Shown here: positions 25,038 through 33,178 of the stretch, piece after piece
How positions within the stretch are numbered: position 1 is the stretch's first letter
Layout of the letters: every line of letters begins with the position of its first letter
NCBI GenBank assembly: GCA_964495805.1
Contig: CAZBWV010000037.1
Span: forward strand, 36,935 to 100,934
DNA length: 64,000 nucleotides
Reading direction: 5' to 3'
Source of the DNA: JALXCH01 sp964495805
GTDB lineage: Bacteria > Calditrichota > Calditrichia > RBG-13-44-9
Made by a program: the position numbers and the translations under genes
Notes under the pieces: generated by a model
Seen by the model: the letters and a program-made list of their open reading frames with translations, nothing else
Told to the model about the DNA's origin: nothing
The model's database searches: none

Positions 25038-26744
25038 ATGAGCTGGTATCTCTATTTAATTCTGGCATATCTGTTGGTTTTAATGGGATTCAATTTTTAC
25101 CGTTCCTTCCGGGTAAAAACCCAGGACGAGATGATGGTGGCGGGACGATCGTTGAGTGTTCGGGTGATGGTATTTACTCTAATATGCACCTGGATTGGCT
25201 CAGGGACGTTCATAGCCGGTGCGGAATATGCCGCCAAAGCAGGCTGGTCCAGTTTATGGCTACCGGCTGGTGCCTGGGTGGGAATAATCATCATCTATTT
25301 TTTAGCGGGGAAAATCCGAACTTTTGGGAAATACACCATTGGCGATATTCTGGAAGTTCGTTACGGGAAGTTTGCCCGGCTGTTTGGTGCACTGGCGCTG
25401 ATTATTAGCTTCACAGCAATTGTCAGTTATCAGTTTCGTGCGGGCGGTTACATTCTGAATGTCGTTAGCAAGGGCGGAATTAGTGTGGAGCTGGGACAAT
25501 TCATCACCGCTCTGTTTGTGATCATATTTACCGCTGCGGCGGGAATGGTCGCTGTAGCGTACACCGACCTGCCCAATGGCATCATTATTCTGGTCGCCTC
25601 CATTCTGGCTGCACCGGCAATTTATCATATTTCCGGTGGGTGGGATGCTGCGGTGCATAACCTCCCGGCACAGCATTTTATGGTATTCAACGAAGATTTC
25701 GGTGCTCATCCGTTGCTCAAAGCGGGTAGCTATTTCCTGGCTACCATGTTTCTGTTATTGGGTGTTCAGAGCATGTACCAAAAGTTTTACAGTGCTCGCA
25801 CGCCCAAAGATGCCCGTCAGGCGGTGGTTCTCTGGGTGGTGGGCACCATTGTGGTGGAAACCGTGGTAGTGGTCATTGCCATCTTTGCCGCTTCCTATTA
25901 CTGGACACCCATCAAAGAGTTTGATTTGCTGACCCGATTAAAAAGTAAGCTGGAAGCTCACGAAATTAGCGAGCAACAGGTTATGCCCACCCTGCAGAAT
26001 TGGATTGAAACCGAAGCACAAAAGGGAAATCTGAATCCCGAACAAAAACAGCAGATTGAACAGGACTTGCTTCGCAACGGTGATTTCAGCCAGTTACCGG
26101 TGATTGACCAATATTTGAACAAAAAAGCAGTGGACCCTGCCTCCATTGTACTGAAAGCAGCGGAAACTATTGCCGACCGAGGAGGATTGTGGCTCATTGT
26201 GGGGGTGTTGTTGTTAGCGGCTGCGGTAGCGGTGGTGATTTCTACCGGAATGAACTATCTGCTGTCGCCCACTACCAATCTGATGCGGGACATTTACCAG
26301 CGTTTTATCAATCCCGATGCCTCTCAGAAAACCATGGTGATGTTGCAAAAAGTGATGATTATTTTGTTGGGGGTAGTAGCCTACTATCTGGCCACCAATC
26401 TGGTTTCCGTGCTGGAGATGAGTTATTTTGCTTACACAATTTACGGTGTATCGATCACTCCCGCACTTCTGGCTGCGTTAGCCTGGAAGCGTGCGACTCG
26501 AGCCGGGGGACTGGCTTCCATTATTAGTGGTGCCATTGTGACCATCTTTCTTAAAGCGGCCGGATACATCTGGCCATCCATTATGGTACCGGCGGGAAAT
26601 CCCAATGGAGATCCGTGGGGTATTCCCATAATTTATCCTGCGCTGGCGGTGTCCATCCTGGCACTTGTTGTGGTAAGCTATTTAACACCACCGCCTTCAC
26701 CTGAAGAACTAAAGGAGTTATTTCCGGAAAAGAATCGCGCATAA
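25038..26744 (+). CDS. Sodium:solute symporter (SSS/SLC5 family), with large internal insert
   Basis: A 568-residue membrane protein with about 13 hydrophobic segments. N-terminal family blocks are DEMMVAGRSLS, TWIGSGTFIAGAEYAA and GKYTIGDILEVRYG. Residues about 293-380 (DLLTRLKSKLEAHEISEQQ ... KKAVDPASIVLKAAETIA) are hydrophilic and helical, an unusually long loop between membrane segments. C-terminal blocks (ISTGMNYLLSPTTNLMRDIYQ, YTIYGVSITPALLAAL) fit the family. The solute is unknown; the protein is only distantly like the PutP-like symporter at 57782. It has a strong ribosome site (ggaggagg) and a perfect sigma-70 promoter, so expression may be high when not repressed. Confidence 0.88.
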   Translation: MSWYLYLILAYLLVLMGFNFYRSFRVKTQDEMMVAGRSLSVRVMVFTLICTWIGSGTFIAGAEYAAKAGWSSLWLPAGAWVGIIIIYFLAGKIRTFGKYTIGDILEVRYGKFARLFGALALIISFTAIVSYQFRAGGYILNVVSKGGISVELGQFITALFVIIFTAAAGMVAVAYTDLPNGIIILVASILAAPAIYHISGGWDAAVHNLPAQHFMVFNEDFGAHPLLKAGSYFLATMFLLLGVQSMYQKFYSARTPKDARQAVVLWVVGTIVVETVVVVIAIFAASYYWTPIKEFDLLTRLKSKLEAHEISEQQVMPTLQNWIETEAQKGNLNPEQKQQIEQDLLRNGDFSQLPVIDQYLNKKAVDPASIVLKAAETIADRGGLWLIVGVLLLAAAVAVVISTGMNYLLSPTTNLMRDIYQRFINPDASQKTMVMLQKVMIILLGVVAYYLATNLVSVLEMSYFAYTIYGVSITPALLAALAWKRATRAGGLASIISGAIVTIFLKAAGYIWPSIMVPAGNPNGDPWGIPIIYPALAVSILALVVVSYLTPPPSPEELKELFPEKNRA

Positions 26745-26846
26745 TTTGGAATCCGGAATTCAATTTCGTAAATTTATTCGGCTTAATACGGTTGGTCAAA
26801 AGTTATATTTGCATGTGTGGAATTGAAGAGAAGGGGTCTGCCGCCT

Positions 26847-27917
26847 ATGAATGGCCTGGGTGCGTCTCAACTGGATGTGTTTCTGGAGTTTTCGGAGATG
26901 TTTCTGCTTATCTTTTCCTCAAAATGGAAACTGGTGGATTTGCATCCGGGGCATCGCAGTTTTTTGGGATGGGACGAGACTAACCTTTCCGCTTTTCAGA
27001 TTCAACGGGATTTGCTGGAACCCAATTCCATGGACCTCTCCGCTTTGTTAGGAAGCTTTAGCGGAAAAGATCATGCCATCAAAAACTTCTTTTTCCGGAA
27101 TGACCAGGGACAATTGAAAGGGCCGTATCGCACTTTTATGCGAATTAAAAAGGATGGTGGTCAGATTCGCTCACTCATGCTTTTTGTCCAGTACCGGGAA
27201 GAAGGAAAAGCAATTCAAATTCCCCCCGAAGCCAAATACAAACAGTTTATTGGTGAATTTATCCCTGGCCTTATCCATAACATCAATGGACCCCTTGGAA
27301 CCATTAACGGACGGATTGAACTGCTTAATTATAAATATCCCCAGATTCACGACCTGAACGAAATCCTGAAAATGGGATTTAAGATTCAATCCATTCTGGA
27401 AAATTTAAGCTACAAACTGATTAACGAAAAATATTTTCAACCGGTAGAGATTAATCTGAATCGGCTCCTTCGGGAAGAGGTGAAATTTCTAAACAGTGAC
27501 CTGTTTTTTAAACATCAGGTGGAAGTACAGGAAAATTACGGTAATAATATCCCGCAGTTTCGTATGAAGTATTTTGCCATTACCGGTGTACTGGATGAAT
27601 GTTATTTGTTCTTCCGCAAATTTGTATTTGAGGATTCAGAATATTATTTCCAGATAGAAAGTGCTTACGAAAACGAAAGAGCTATTGTGAGCATGAAAAT
27701 GCTGGGCGATTTTCATGCTCCTGAAGAAGTGAATCTCCGTTTTCCCGTGTTAATCAAAGGAGATACCAGCTCCATTATTCGGAATCGGGTGGAGGCCATT
27801 GACCTTCCGTTTCTATCATTCTGTTTGGAGCAAAACCAGGGAAATCTGGAAATATCGGCAAGAAAGGAAATTATGAGCATGCGACTGGAGTTCCCGGTGG
27901 AGAAATCGTTTCTGTAA
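26847..27917 (+). CDS. PAS/H-box protein with degenerate kinase ATPase domain (pseudokinase or phosphotransfer protein)
   Basis: A 356-residue cytosolic protein. Residues about 1-125 look like a PAS sensor fold. An intact histidine-kinase dimerisation box follows: LIHNINGPLGTINGRIELL, with the candidate phospho-acceptor His144 and the Asn/Pro of class HxxNxPL. The C-terminal 180 residues have the length and strand pattern of a HATPase domain, but the N-box asparagine, the DxGxG (G1) and the glycine-rich lid are not visible. It may thus be a phosphotransfer protein (compare Spo0B and ChpT, which keep an H-box but lost ATP binding) or a dead kinase. Start ATG 26847 was preferred over an in-frame GTG at 26817 because gaagggg precedes it. 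No response regulator is adjacent. Confidence 0.65.
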   Translation: MNGLGASQLDVFLEFSEMFLLIFSSKWKLVDLHPGHRSFLGWDETNLSAFQIQRDLLEPNSMDLSALLGSFSGKDHAIKNFFFRNDQGQLKGPYRTFMRIKKDGGQIRSLMLFVQYREEGKAIQIPPEAKYKQFIGEFIPGLIHNINGPLGTINGRIELLNYKYPQIHDLNEILKMGFKIQSILENLSYKLINEKYFQPVEINLNRLLREEVKFLNSDLFFKHQVEVQENYGNNIPQFRMKYFAITGVLDECYLFFRKFVFEDSEYYFQIESAYENERAIVSMKMLGDFHAPEEVNLRFPVLIKGDTSSIIRNRVEAIDLPFLSFCLEQNQGNLEISARKEIMSMRLEFPVEKSFL

Positions 27918-28068
27918 CCTTGGGAAAATTCAATAAGTCCCCGATGCGGACGCCGAATTACGTATTATTTAAACCCAGCCATTAAGCTTCCTCTGAGTAT
28001 TTTTTATTTCCCTTGCTTCTTTTTTCTCAAATCGTCTAAATTTATTCGCTAAACAGAGAAGAGGTAGC

Positions 28069-28668
28069 ATGCTATTTTTTATTACTTTGCTGGCATATTT
28101 TATCGGTAGTTTTCCCACTGCCTATCTGGTTGCACGGTTGGTTTATGGTACCGATGTCCGCCAGTCCGGCTCCGGAAATGTCGGTACGTTTAATTTTATC
28201 CGCACCACCCAATCTCGATTCTGGGGTGTGGTTGTACTGCTGGTGGATGTTGCCAAAGGATTTGTGGCATTGCTACTGGCTGCTCGAATTTCGGAACCTG
28301 TTATCCTTATTTTCCCCGCTGTAGCAGTGGTAGTGGGACACGTTTATCCGGTATGGTTGCGTTTCCGCGGGGGAAGGGGACTGGCGACGCTGGCAGGTGT
28401 GTTTTTGTACCTGAAACCGGTTCTGGTGCTGGTGTGGCTAATTATTTTTGCTTTTACCTATCTGGTCAGTAAAAAATATATTCTGGCTGCCGTGCTGGCA
28501 TTGATCTTAACCAATGGAATCGTAGCCTTGTATTTTACATATCCTCTGTTTTTAATTTCCTCAGCCACCACGGTGATTGTGCTGATGAAATATGCCGCCC
28601 GATTAAAACAGGAAATCAATCAAGCTCAACACGCCAATAACGCGAAAGGAGAACAAAGTGGAACCTAA
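28069..28668 (+). CDS. plsY: Glycerol-3-phosphate acyltransferase PlsY
   Basis: A 199-residue inner-membrane protein with about five hydrophobic segments that adds the first acyl chain to glycerol-3-phosphate from acyl-phosphate. Motif 1 is SGSGNVGTFNFIRT (canonical form GSGNxGATNxxR), motif 2 FRGGRGLATLAGV (canonical FxGGKGVAT). The GTFN and GRG variants are small departures in conserved blocks. The length is normal. The stop overlaps the GTG start of gcvT by 11 bases, so the two are translationally coupled. Confidence 0.92.
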   Translation: MLFFITLLAYFIGSFPTAYLVARLVYGTDVRQSGSGNVGTFNFIRTTQSRFWGVVVLLVDVAKGFVALLLAARISEPVILIFPAVAVVVGHVYPVWLRFRGGRGLATLAGVFLYLKPVLVLVWLIIFAFTYLVSKKYILAAVLALILTNGIVALYFTYPLFLISSATTVIVLMKYAARLKQEINQAQHANNAKGEQSGT

Positions 28669-29734
28669 AAAAACCGGTTTGTACGATGTACATGTACAGT
28701 TGGGTGCGAAAATTGTGGAATTTGCCGGATTTTTAATGCCCATTCAATACACCAGTATTATCGAAGAACATAAAAAAGTTCGCACCTCGGTAGGCATGTT
28801 CGATGTCTCTCACATGGGCGAAATTGTCATCCGGGGTGAGAAAGCACTGGATTTTGTCAACTATCTTACCGTTAACGATGCCTCCCGACTGGCAGTGAAC
28901 CAGGCGCAATACACTGCCATGTGTTACCCGAACGGCGGGATAGTAGATGATTTGATTTGCTACCGCCGGAAGGATCACTATCTGCTGGTGGTAAATGCCT
29001 CAAATACGGAGAAGGATTATCAGTGGATCCTGGAGAACAAAATCGACGGTGTGGAGGTGGAAAACATCAGCGATGGCATTACCCAGATTGCCGTGCAAGG
29101 GAAAAATGCCGAGGCAACTCTGCAGAAATTAACGGAGATTCCGTTATCGGAAATTAAGTTTTACTGGTTCACCGAGGGAAAATTAGCTGATGTGGAGATG
29201 ATAATTTCCCGCACCGGCTACACCGGCGAACCCGGTTTTGAGCTCTATTTCGACCGAAAACATTCTGTGGAAGTGTGGAACCGCATTATGGAAGCCGGAC
29301 GGGAATTTGACATAGCGCCTATTGGACTGGGTGCCCGGGACACGCTGCGTCTGGAAAAGAAATACTGTCTGTATGGAAACGATATTGACGAAACGACCAC
29401 TCCGCTGGAGGCGGGTTTAGGCTGGATAACCAAACTGGACAAAGGCGATTTCATCGGTCGGGAAGCATTACGCAAACAAAAGGAAGAGGGCATTCAGCGG
29501 AAATTAATGGGATTTGTGGTGGAAGGGAAAATGATTCCACGTCATCATTATTCCATTTTGAAAGACGGTAAGGAAATCGGTCATGTGACCAGCGGTTGCT
29601 TCTCACCCATCCTGGAAAAGAATATTGGTCTGGGATATGTGAACATACAGTATGCGAAAGTGGGTGAGAAGATTGAAATTGCAGCCCGAAATCGCACCGC
29701 TCCCGCAGAAATTGTGAAAACGCCGTTTGTGTAA
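28658..29734 (+). CDS. gcvT: Glycine cleavage system T protein (aminomethyltransferase)
   Basis: A 358-residue protein, close to E. coli GcvT (364). It takes the aminomethyl group from lipoylated H protein, makes 5,10-methylene-THF and releases ammonia. Conserved blocks: FDVSHMGEI near 50, SRTGYTGEPGFELYF near 190, GLGARDTLRLEKKYCLYG near 225 and TTPLEAGLGW. The GTG start is set by aaaggag 8-9 bases upstream. No P, H or L protein gene is adjacent, and I saw no glycine riboswitch: the gene is downstream of plsY in one transcript and ends in a strong terminator. Confidence 0.95.
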   Translation: MEPKKTGLYDVHVQLGAKIVEFAGFLMPIQYTSIIEEHKKVRTSVGMFDVSHMGEIVIRGEKALDFVNYLTVNDASRLAVNQAQYTAMCYPNGGIVDDLICYRRKDHYLLVVNASNTEKDYQWILENKIDGVEVENISDGITQIAVQGKNAEATLQKLTEIPLSEIKFYWFTEGKLADVEMIISRTGYTGEPGFELYFDRKHSVEVWNRIMEAGREFDIAPIGLGARDTLRLEKKYCLYGNDIDETTTPLEAGLGWITKLDKGDFIGREALRKQKEEGIQRKLMGFVVEGKMIPRHHYSILKDGKEIGHVTSGCFSPILEKNIGLGYVNIQYAKVGEKIEIAARNRTAPAEIVKTPFV

Positions 29735-29757
29735 GATCAACGGGATTTTACCTCACA

Positions 29758-29809
29758 CAGAAGGGAAACCTCATCCCACAACCCGTGCGTTTCCCTTCTG
29801 TTTTTTTTT
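29758..29809 (+). terminator. Rho-independent terminator after gcvT
   Basis: Perfect 12-bp stem cagaagggaaac (29758-29769)/gtttcccttctg (29789-29800) followed by nine T. Confidence 0.95.
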
Positions 29810-29950
29810 GTCTCATCTTTTTTTAATCCGGGAAGATTTATTCCTGCTCCGCCAAATCAGAAGGTTTTTCAGGAGACTGTTTGGTGAGTTTCCATTTAAC
29901 CCATTTCCTCTCTTTTGTCTTTTTCATTTTCTCAAAGGTTACAGAAGGAA

Positions 29951-29982
29951 GTTGATATAACCACCTGAATTGATTATATTTG
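29951..29982 (+). promoter_or_regulatory. Candidate FCB-type promoter for ftsK
   Basis: GTTG (29951-29954), 20-bp spacer, TATATTTG (29975-29982), 23 bases before the ATG. The -7 box is a full match to TAnnTTTG. Confidence 0.5.
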
Positions 29983-30005
29983 TTGGCATTTAAAACGTCT
30001 TAAGA

Positions 30006-32459
30006 ATGAAGTTGATTGACCAGAGAAAAAAGCGTAAAAAGAGCAAATCTTCCGGTTCCCATTCGGAATCAGCAGCCCGGGCTTCAGTGAAAAATGAAGT
30101 TTATGGTTTAATTCTGATTGCGGTTGGGATTTTGTTGGCGCTGGCACTGCTATCCTACCATCCCGGCGATCCCACCGGTTTTTTAGATGAAAACAACATC
30201 TATAAAGTCAAAAACTGGTTGGGGATTTTTGGGGCTACCATCGCTGCTCCCATCTTTCAGTGGACGCTGGGATATCCCATTTTAATATTGCCCCTGTTTA
30301 TCATTCTGGCAGGGATTTATCTCCTTTTTCGGCAACCATTCAGTCAATTATGGCGTTTTGTGGTGCTGACCACCCTCTGGGCTGTTCTCATTTCCATAGC
30401 GCTGGTGCTTCCCCGAGCCATACAGACGATGGGAAACGTACACCAGTTTTATCCCGGCGGATTCATCGGAGGGATTCTGGCTGTTTATCTGGTACGTCTG
30501 TTCAGTCCTTTTGGCGCCGGATTCATCTTTTTCATTTCATTTTTGATTTTACTCATCGTTAGCTTCCGGTTACGAATTTCCACTGTTCCGGTTGCAGTGT
30601 ATAGATCGTTTGGTGCGGCATTGAAAGCATTGGGCGAAACGGCGGGAAAGATCCACATCCCCAAACGCAAGAAAAGGAAGCCAAAACCGGATCGTGGGAA
30701 AAAATCCACTGGACCAGAAGAAAAATTCGTGCCCGATGAACCCGAAGAAGTGTATCAGCCGTCTTTACCTTCAGAAGCCGATTTGCCGGAAAAACCGGAA
30801 CCCATTGAAATTGTTCATAATGGAATTTCGGAAGAAGTTTTAAATGAAGAACCAGAACAGGCTTCTTTAAATTCCACAGCTTCAGCGGAGGAACCACCTT
30901 CTTCCGGAGATAAAACCGGTCTGGGGTTTGAAGTTCAGGAAGTGCACAAAGAGAAAGAGTTAGACTACGATGCCCTGGTACGCGATTCCCTTTCCCGTTA
31001 CCAGTTTCCCTCAACCGATTTGTTAATTGAGCGGACGGAAGAAGTTTATCATCTCACCGAAGAGGAATTGAAAAGCAATGCCCGCCTTTTAGAAAATACC
31101 CTGGCAAATTTTGGAGTCAAAGCCACTGTAACCCGGGTGGTGGAAGGTCCGGTAATTACCCTGTACGAAGTGAAACCGGCACAGGGTGTCAAGATCAGTA
31201 AAATCACAAATTTACAGGATGATCTGGCACTTAACATGCAGGCCAAGGGCATCCGAATTATTGCTCCCATACCGGGAAAAGCAGCCATCGGGATTGAAAT
31301 TCCCAATCGGAATCCTTCCACGGTTTATTTTCGTTCCATTGTGCGTTCAGAAACTTTCATTAATTTTCAGGGCAATCTTCCGTTAGGGATGGGTAAAACC
31401 ATCTCCGGGGAAATATTTATGGCAGACCTGACCCGGATGCCACACCTGCTCATTGCCGGTGCAACCAATTCGGGGAAGAGTGTGGGCATCAACACCATGA
31501 TTGCCAGTTTGCTCTACCGCATTCCCCCCAGCGATCTGAAATTTGTATTAATTGACCCGAAAAAGCTGGAACTTTCCATCTATGCCAGATTAAAAGATCA
31601 CTATCTGGCTACCTGTCCCGAACTGGACGAAATTGTCATTACCCATCCGCAAAATGCCATACTTATGCTGCGCAGTGTGGTGAACGAAATGGAAGAACGC
31701 TACGACAAACTGGCCAGTTTAGGAGTACGAGAGATCACCCATTACAATCGGAAAATCGAGGAGTACCAGCAAAAGGAAGGTGGATCAGATGAATATCGCA
31801 AGTTACCGTATCTGGTGGTGGTGATTGACGAGCTGGCGGATCTGATCCTTTCTGCCACGCGGGAGGTGGAAGAACCCATTACCCGGCTGGCACAGATGGC
31901 GCGGGCGGTGGGAATCCACTTAATTGTTGCTACACAGCGTCCTTCGGTGGATATTCTGACCGGTCTTATTAAAGCAAACTTCCCGGCACGAATCTCTTAC
32001 CAGGTCGCCACCCGGCCGGACTCTAAAACCATTCTGGATATGTACGGGGCAGAAAGGTTGATCGGAAAAGGCGATATGCTCTTTTTAGGCCCGGGCAGTG
32101 TAAAGCCTATTCGCTTGCAAAATCCTTTAATTACCACCGAAGAGGTGGAACGAATTATTAAACATATTCGGCGGCAACCGAAATTTCCGCCCTATGAATT
32201 AAAATTGGTTCGTTCCCGCACTACCAACGGACCCGGATCGTTGAAAGCATTTGAGCGTGACGAGTTGTTCGAAAAAGCAAAAAAGATTGTCATCCAGTAC
32301 CAGCAGGGATCTGTCTCTTTATTGCAGCGTAAATTAAAAATTGGCTATGCACGGGCTGCCCGAATCGTGGACGAACTGGAAGAGGCTGGCGTGGTGGGAC
32401 CTATGAAAGAAGGTAAAGCCAGAGATGTGTTAATTTCGGATTACACCCCGGAAGAATAA
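30006..32459 (+). CDS. ftsK: DNA translocase FtsK/SpoIIIE
   Basis: An 817-residue protein that pumps DNA at the division septum and helps chromosome-dimer resolution. The N-terminal 200 residues contain about four membrane helices. A charged, Pro/Glu-rich linker covers about 215-335. The motor domain has Walker A GATNSGKSV (about 484-492) and Walker B LVVVIDELADLI (about 602). The C-terminal winged-helix gamma domain (about 750-817; QQGSVSLLQRKLKIGYARAARIVDELE) reads polarity sequences. The layout and length are normal for Bacteroidota-like FtsK. The ribosome site is weak, as is common for this gene in FCB bacteria. It is followed 16 bases later by lolA, a conserved pairing. Confidence 0.95.
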   Translation: MKLIDQRKKRKKSKSSGSHSESAARASVKNEVYGLILIAVGILLALALLSYHPGDPTGFLDENNIYKVKNWLGIFGATIAAPIFQWTLGYPILILPLFIILAGIYLLFRQPFSQLWRFVVLTTLWAVLISIALVLPRAIQTMGNVHQFYPGGFIGGILAVYLVRLFSPFGAGFIFFISFLILLIVSFRLRISTVPVAVYRSFGAALKALGETAGKIHIPKRKKRKPKPDRGKKSTGPEEKFVPDEPEEVYQPSLPSEADLPEKPEPIEIVHNGISEEVLNEEPEQASLNSTASAEEPPSSGDKTGLGFEVQEVHKEKELDYDALVRDSLSRYQFPSTDLLIERTEEVYHLTEEELKSNARLLENTLANFGVKATVTRVVEGPVITLYEVKPAQGVKISKITNLQDDLALNMQAKGIRIIAPIPGKAAIGIEIPNRNPSTVYFRSIVRSETFINFQGNLPLGMGKTISGEIFMADLTRMPHLLIAGATNSGKSVGINTMIASLLYRIPPSDLKFVLIDPKKLELSIYARLKDHYLATCPELDEIVITHPQNAILMLRSVVNEMEERYDKLASLGVREITHYNRKIEEYQQKEGGSDEYRKLPYLVVVIDELADLILSATREVEEPITRLAQMARAVGIHLIVATQRPSVDILTGLIKANFPARISYQVATRPDSKTILDMYGAERLIGKGDMLFLGPGSVKPIRLQNPLITTEEVERIIKHIRRQPKFPPYELKLVRSRTTNGPGSLKAFERDELFEKAKKIVIQYQQGSVSLLQRKLKIGYARAARIVDELEEAGVVGPMKEGKARDVLISDYTPEE

Positions 32460-32475
32460 ATTCAAGGAGAATTTT

Positions 32476-33108
32476 ATGAGATTCAGGATTGTATTGTTGG
32501 GACTATTAATTGGGGGAATTGCATTCGCAGGGATGAATGTAGATAAATTGATCAAGAAATTTCAAAAAAAATATCAATCCGTCAACGCGCTAAAAGTGGA
32601 TTTTAAACAAATTAGTGAGTTTAAATTAACCGGAATTAAAAATGAGATTTTTGGCACATTGTATATGACGAAGGATGATAAATTCCGGCTCGAAACGGAA
32701 GATCAGGTAATTGTAAGCGATGGGAAAACCTTCTGGCGATACAACAAACTGGATAATCAGGTATTGATTGATTACGCCAAAAAATCTCAACAAGATGTTT
32801 TTTTGAACAATTTTCTTTTTCATATTTCGGACTTATATTATAGCCAGATCGTTCAAGAATATAAAGAGAACAACCACAAAATTTTTGTCGTCAAATTAAC
32901 ACCCAGGAATTCGGACGATAGTTTTTTTCAGTATATCAAAGTGTGGATTCAGGATAAGAGCTGGTTATTGCAAAAGGTGATGTATGTGGATTACAACGAT
33001 AACGAATCGATCTATGAAATAGAAAAACTGGAAATTAATCCTCCGATTGACGATAAAATCTTTTCATTCCAGATTCCCCAGGGTGTGGAGGTGGTGGATT
33101 TAAGATAA
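32476..33108 (+). CDS. lolA: LolA-like outer-membrane lipoprotein carrier
   Basis: A 210-residue secreted protein: signal peptide about 1-18 (IVLLGLLIGGIAFAG), then the LolA-type half-barrel (VDFKQISEFKLTG, GTLYMTKDDKFRLE, YDNESIYEIEKLEIN region, FSFQIPQGVEVVD end). It should ferry lipoproteins across the periplasm, consistent with a diderm cell. The ribosome site is strong (aaggag), and it is co-transcribed with ftsK. Confidence 0.85.
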   Translation: MRFRIVLLGLLIGGIAFAGMNVDKLIKKFQKKYQSVNALKVDFKQISEFKLTGIKNEIFGTLYMTKDDKFRLETEDQVIVSDGKTFWRYNKLDNQVLIDYAKKSQQDVFLNNFLFHISDLYYSQIVQEYKENNHKIFVVKLTPRNSDDSFFQYIKVWIQDKSWLLQKVMYVDYNDNESIYEIEKLEINPPIDDKIFSFQIPQGVEVVDLR

Positions 33109-33178
33109 AAATGTCTTAAGTAAACCGAAAATTTTACGAATATTAACCAACTTATGTCATTAAAAGATAAAGAGGAAT

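Noticed and set aside
28600..28658. Glycine riboswitch before gcvT
   Set aside because: gcvT starts inside the end of plsY; there is no leader for a riboswitch.
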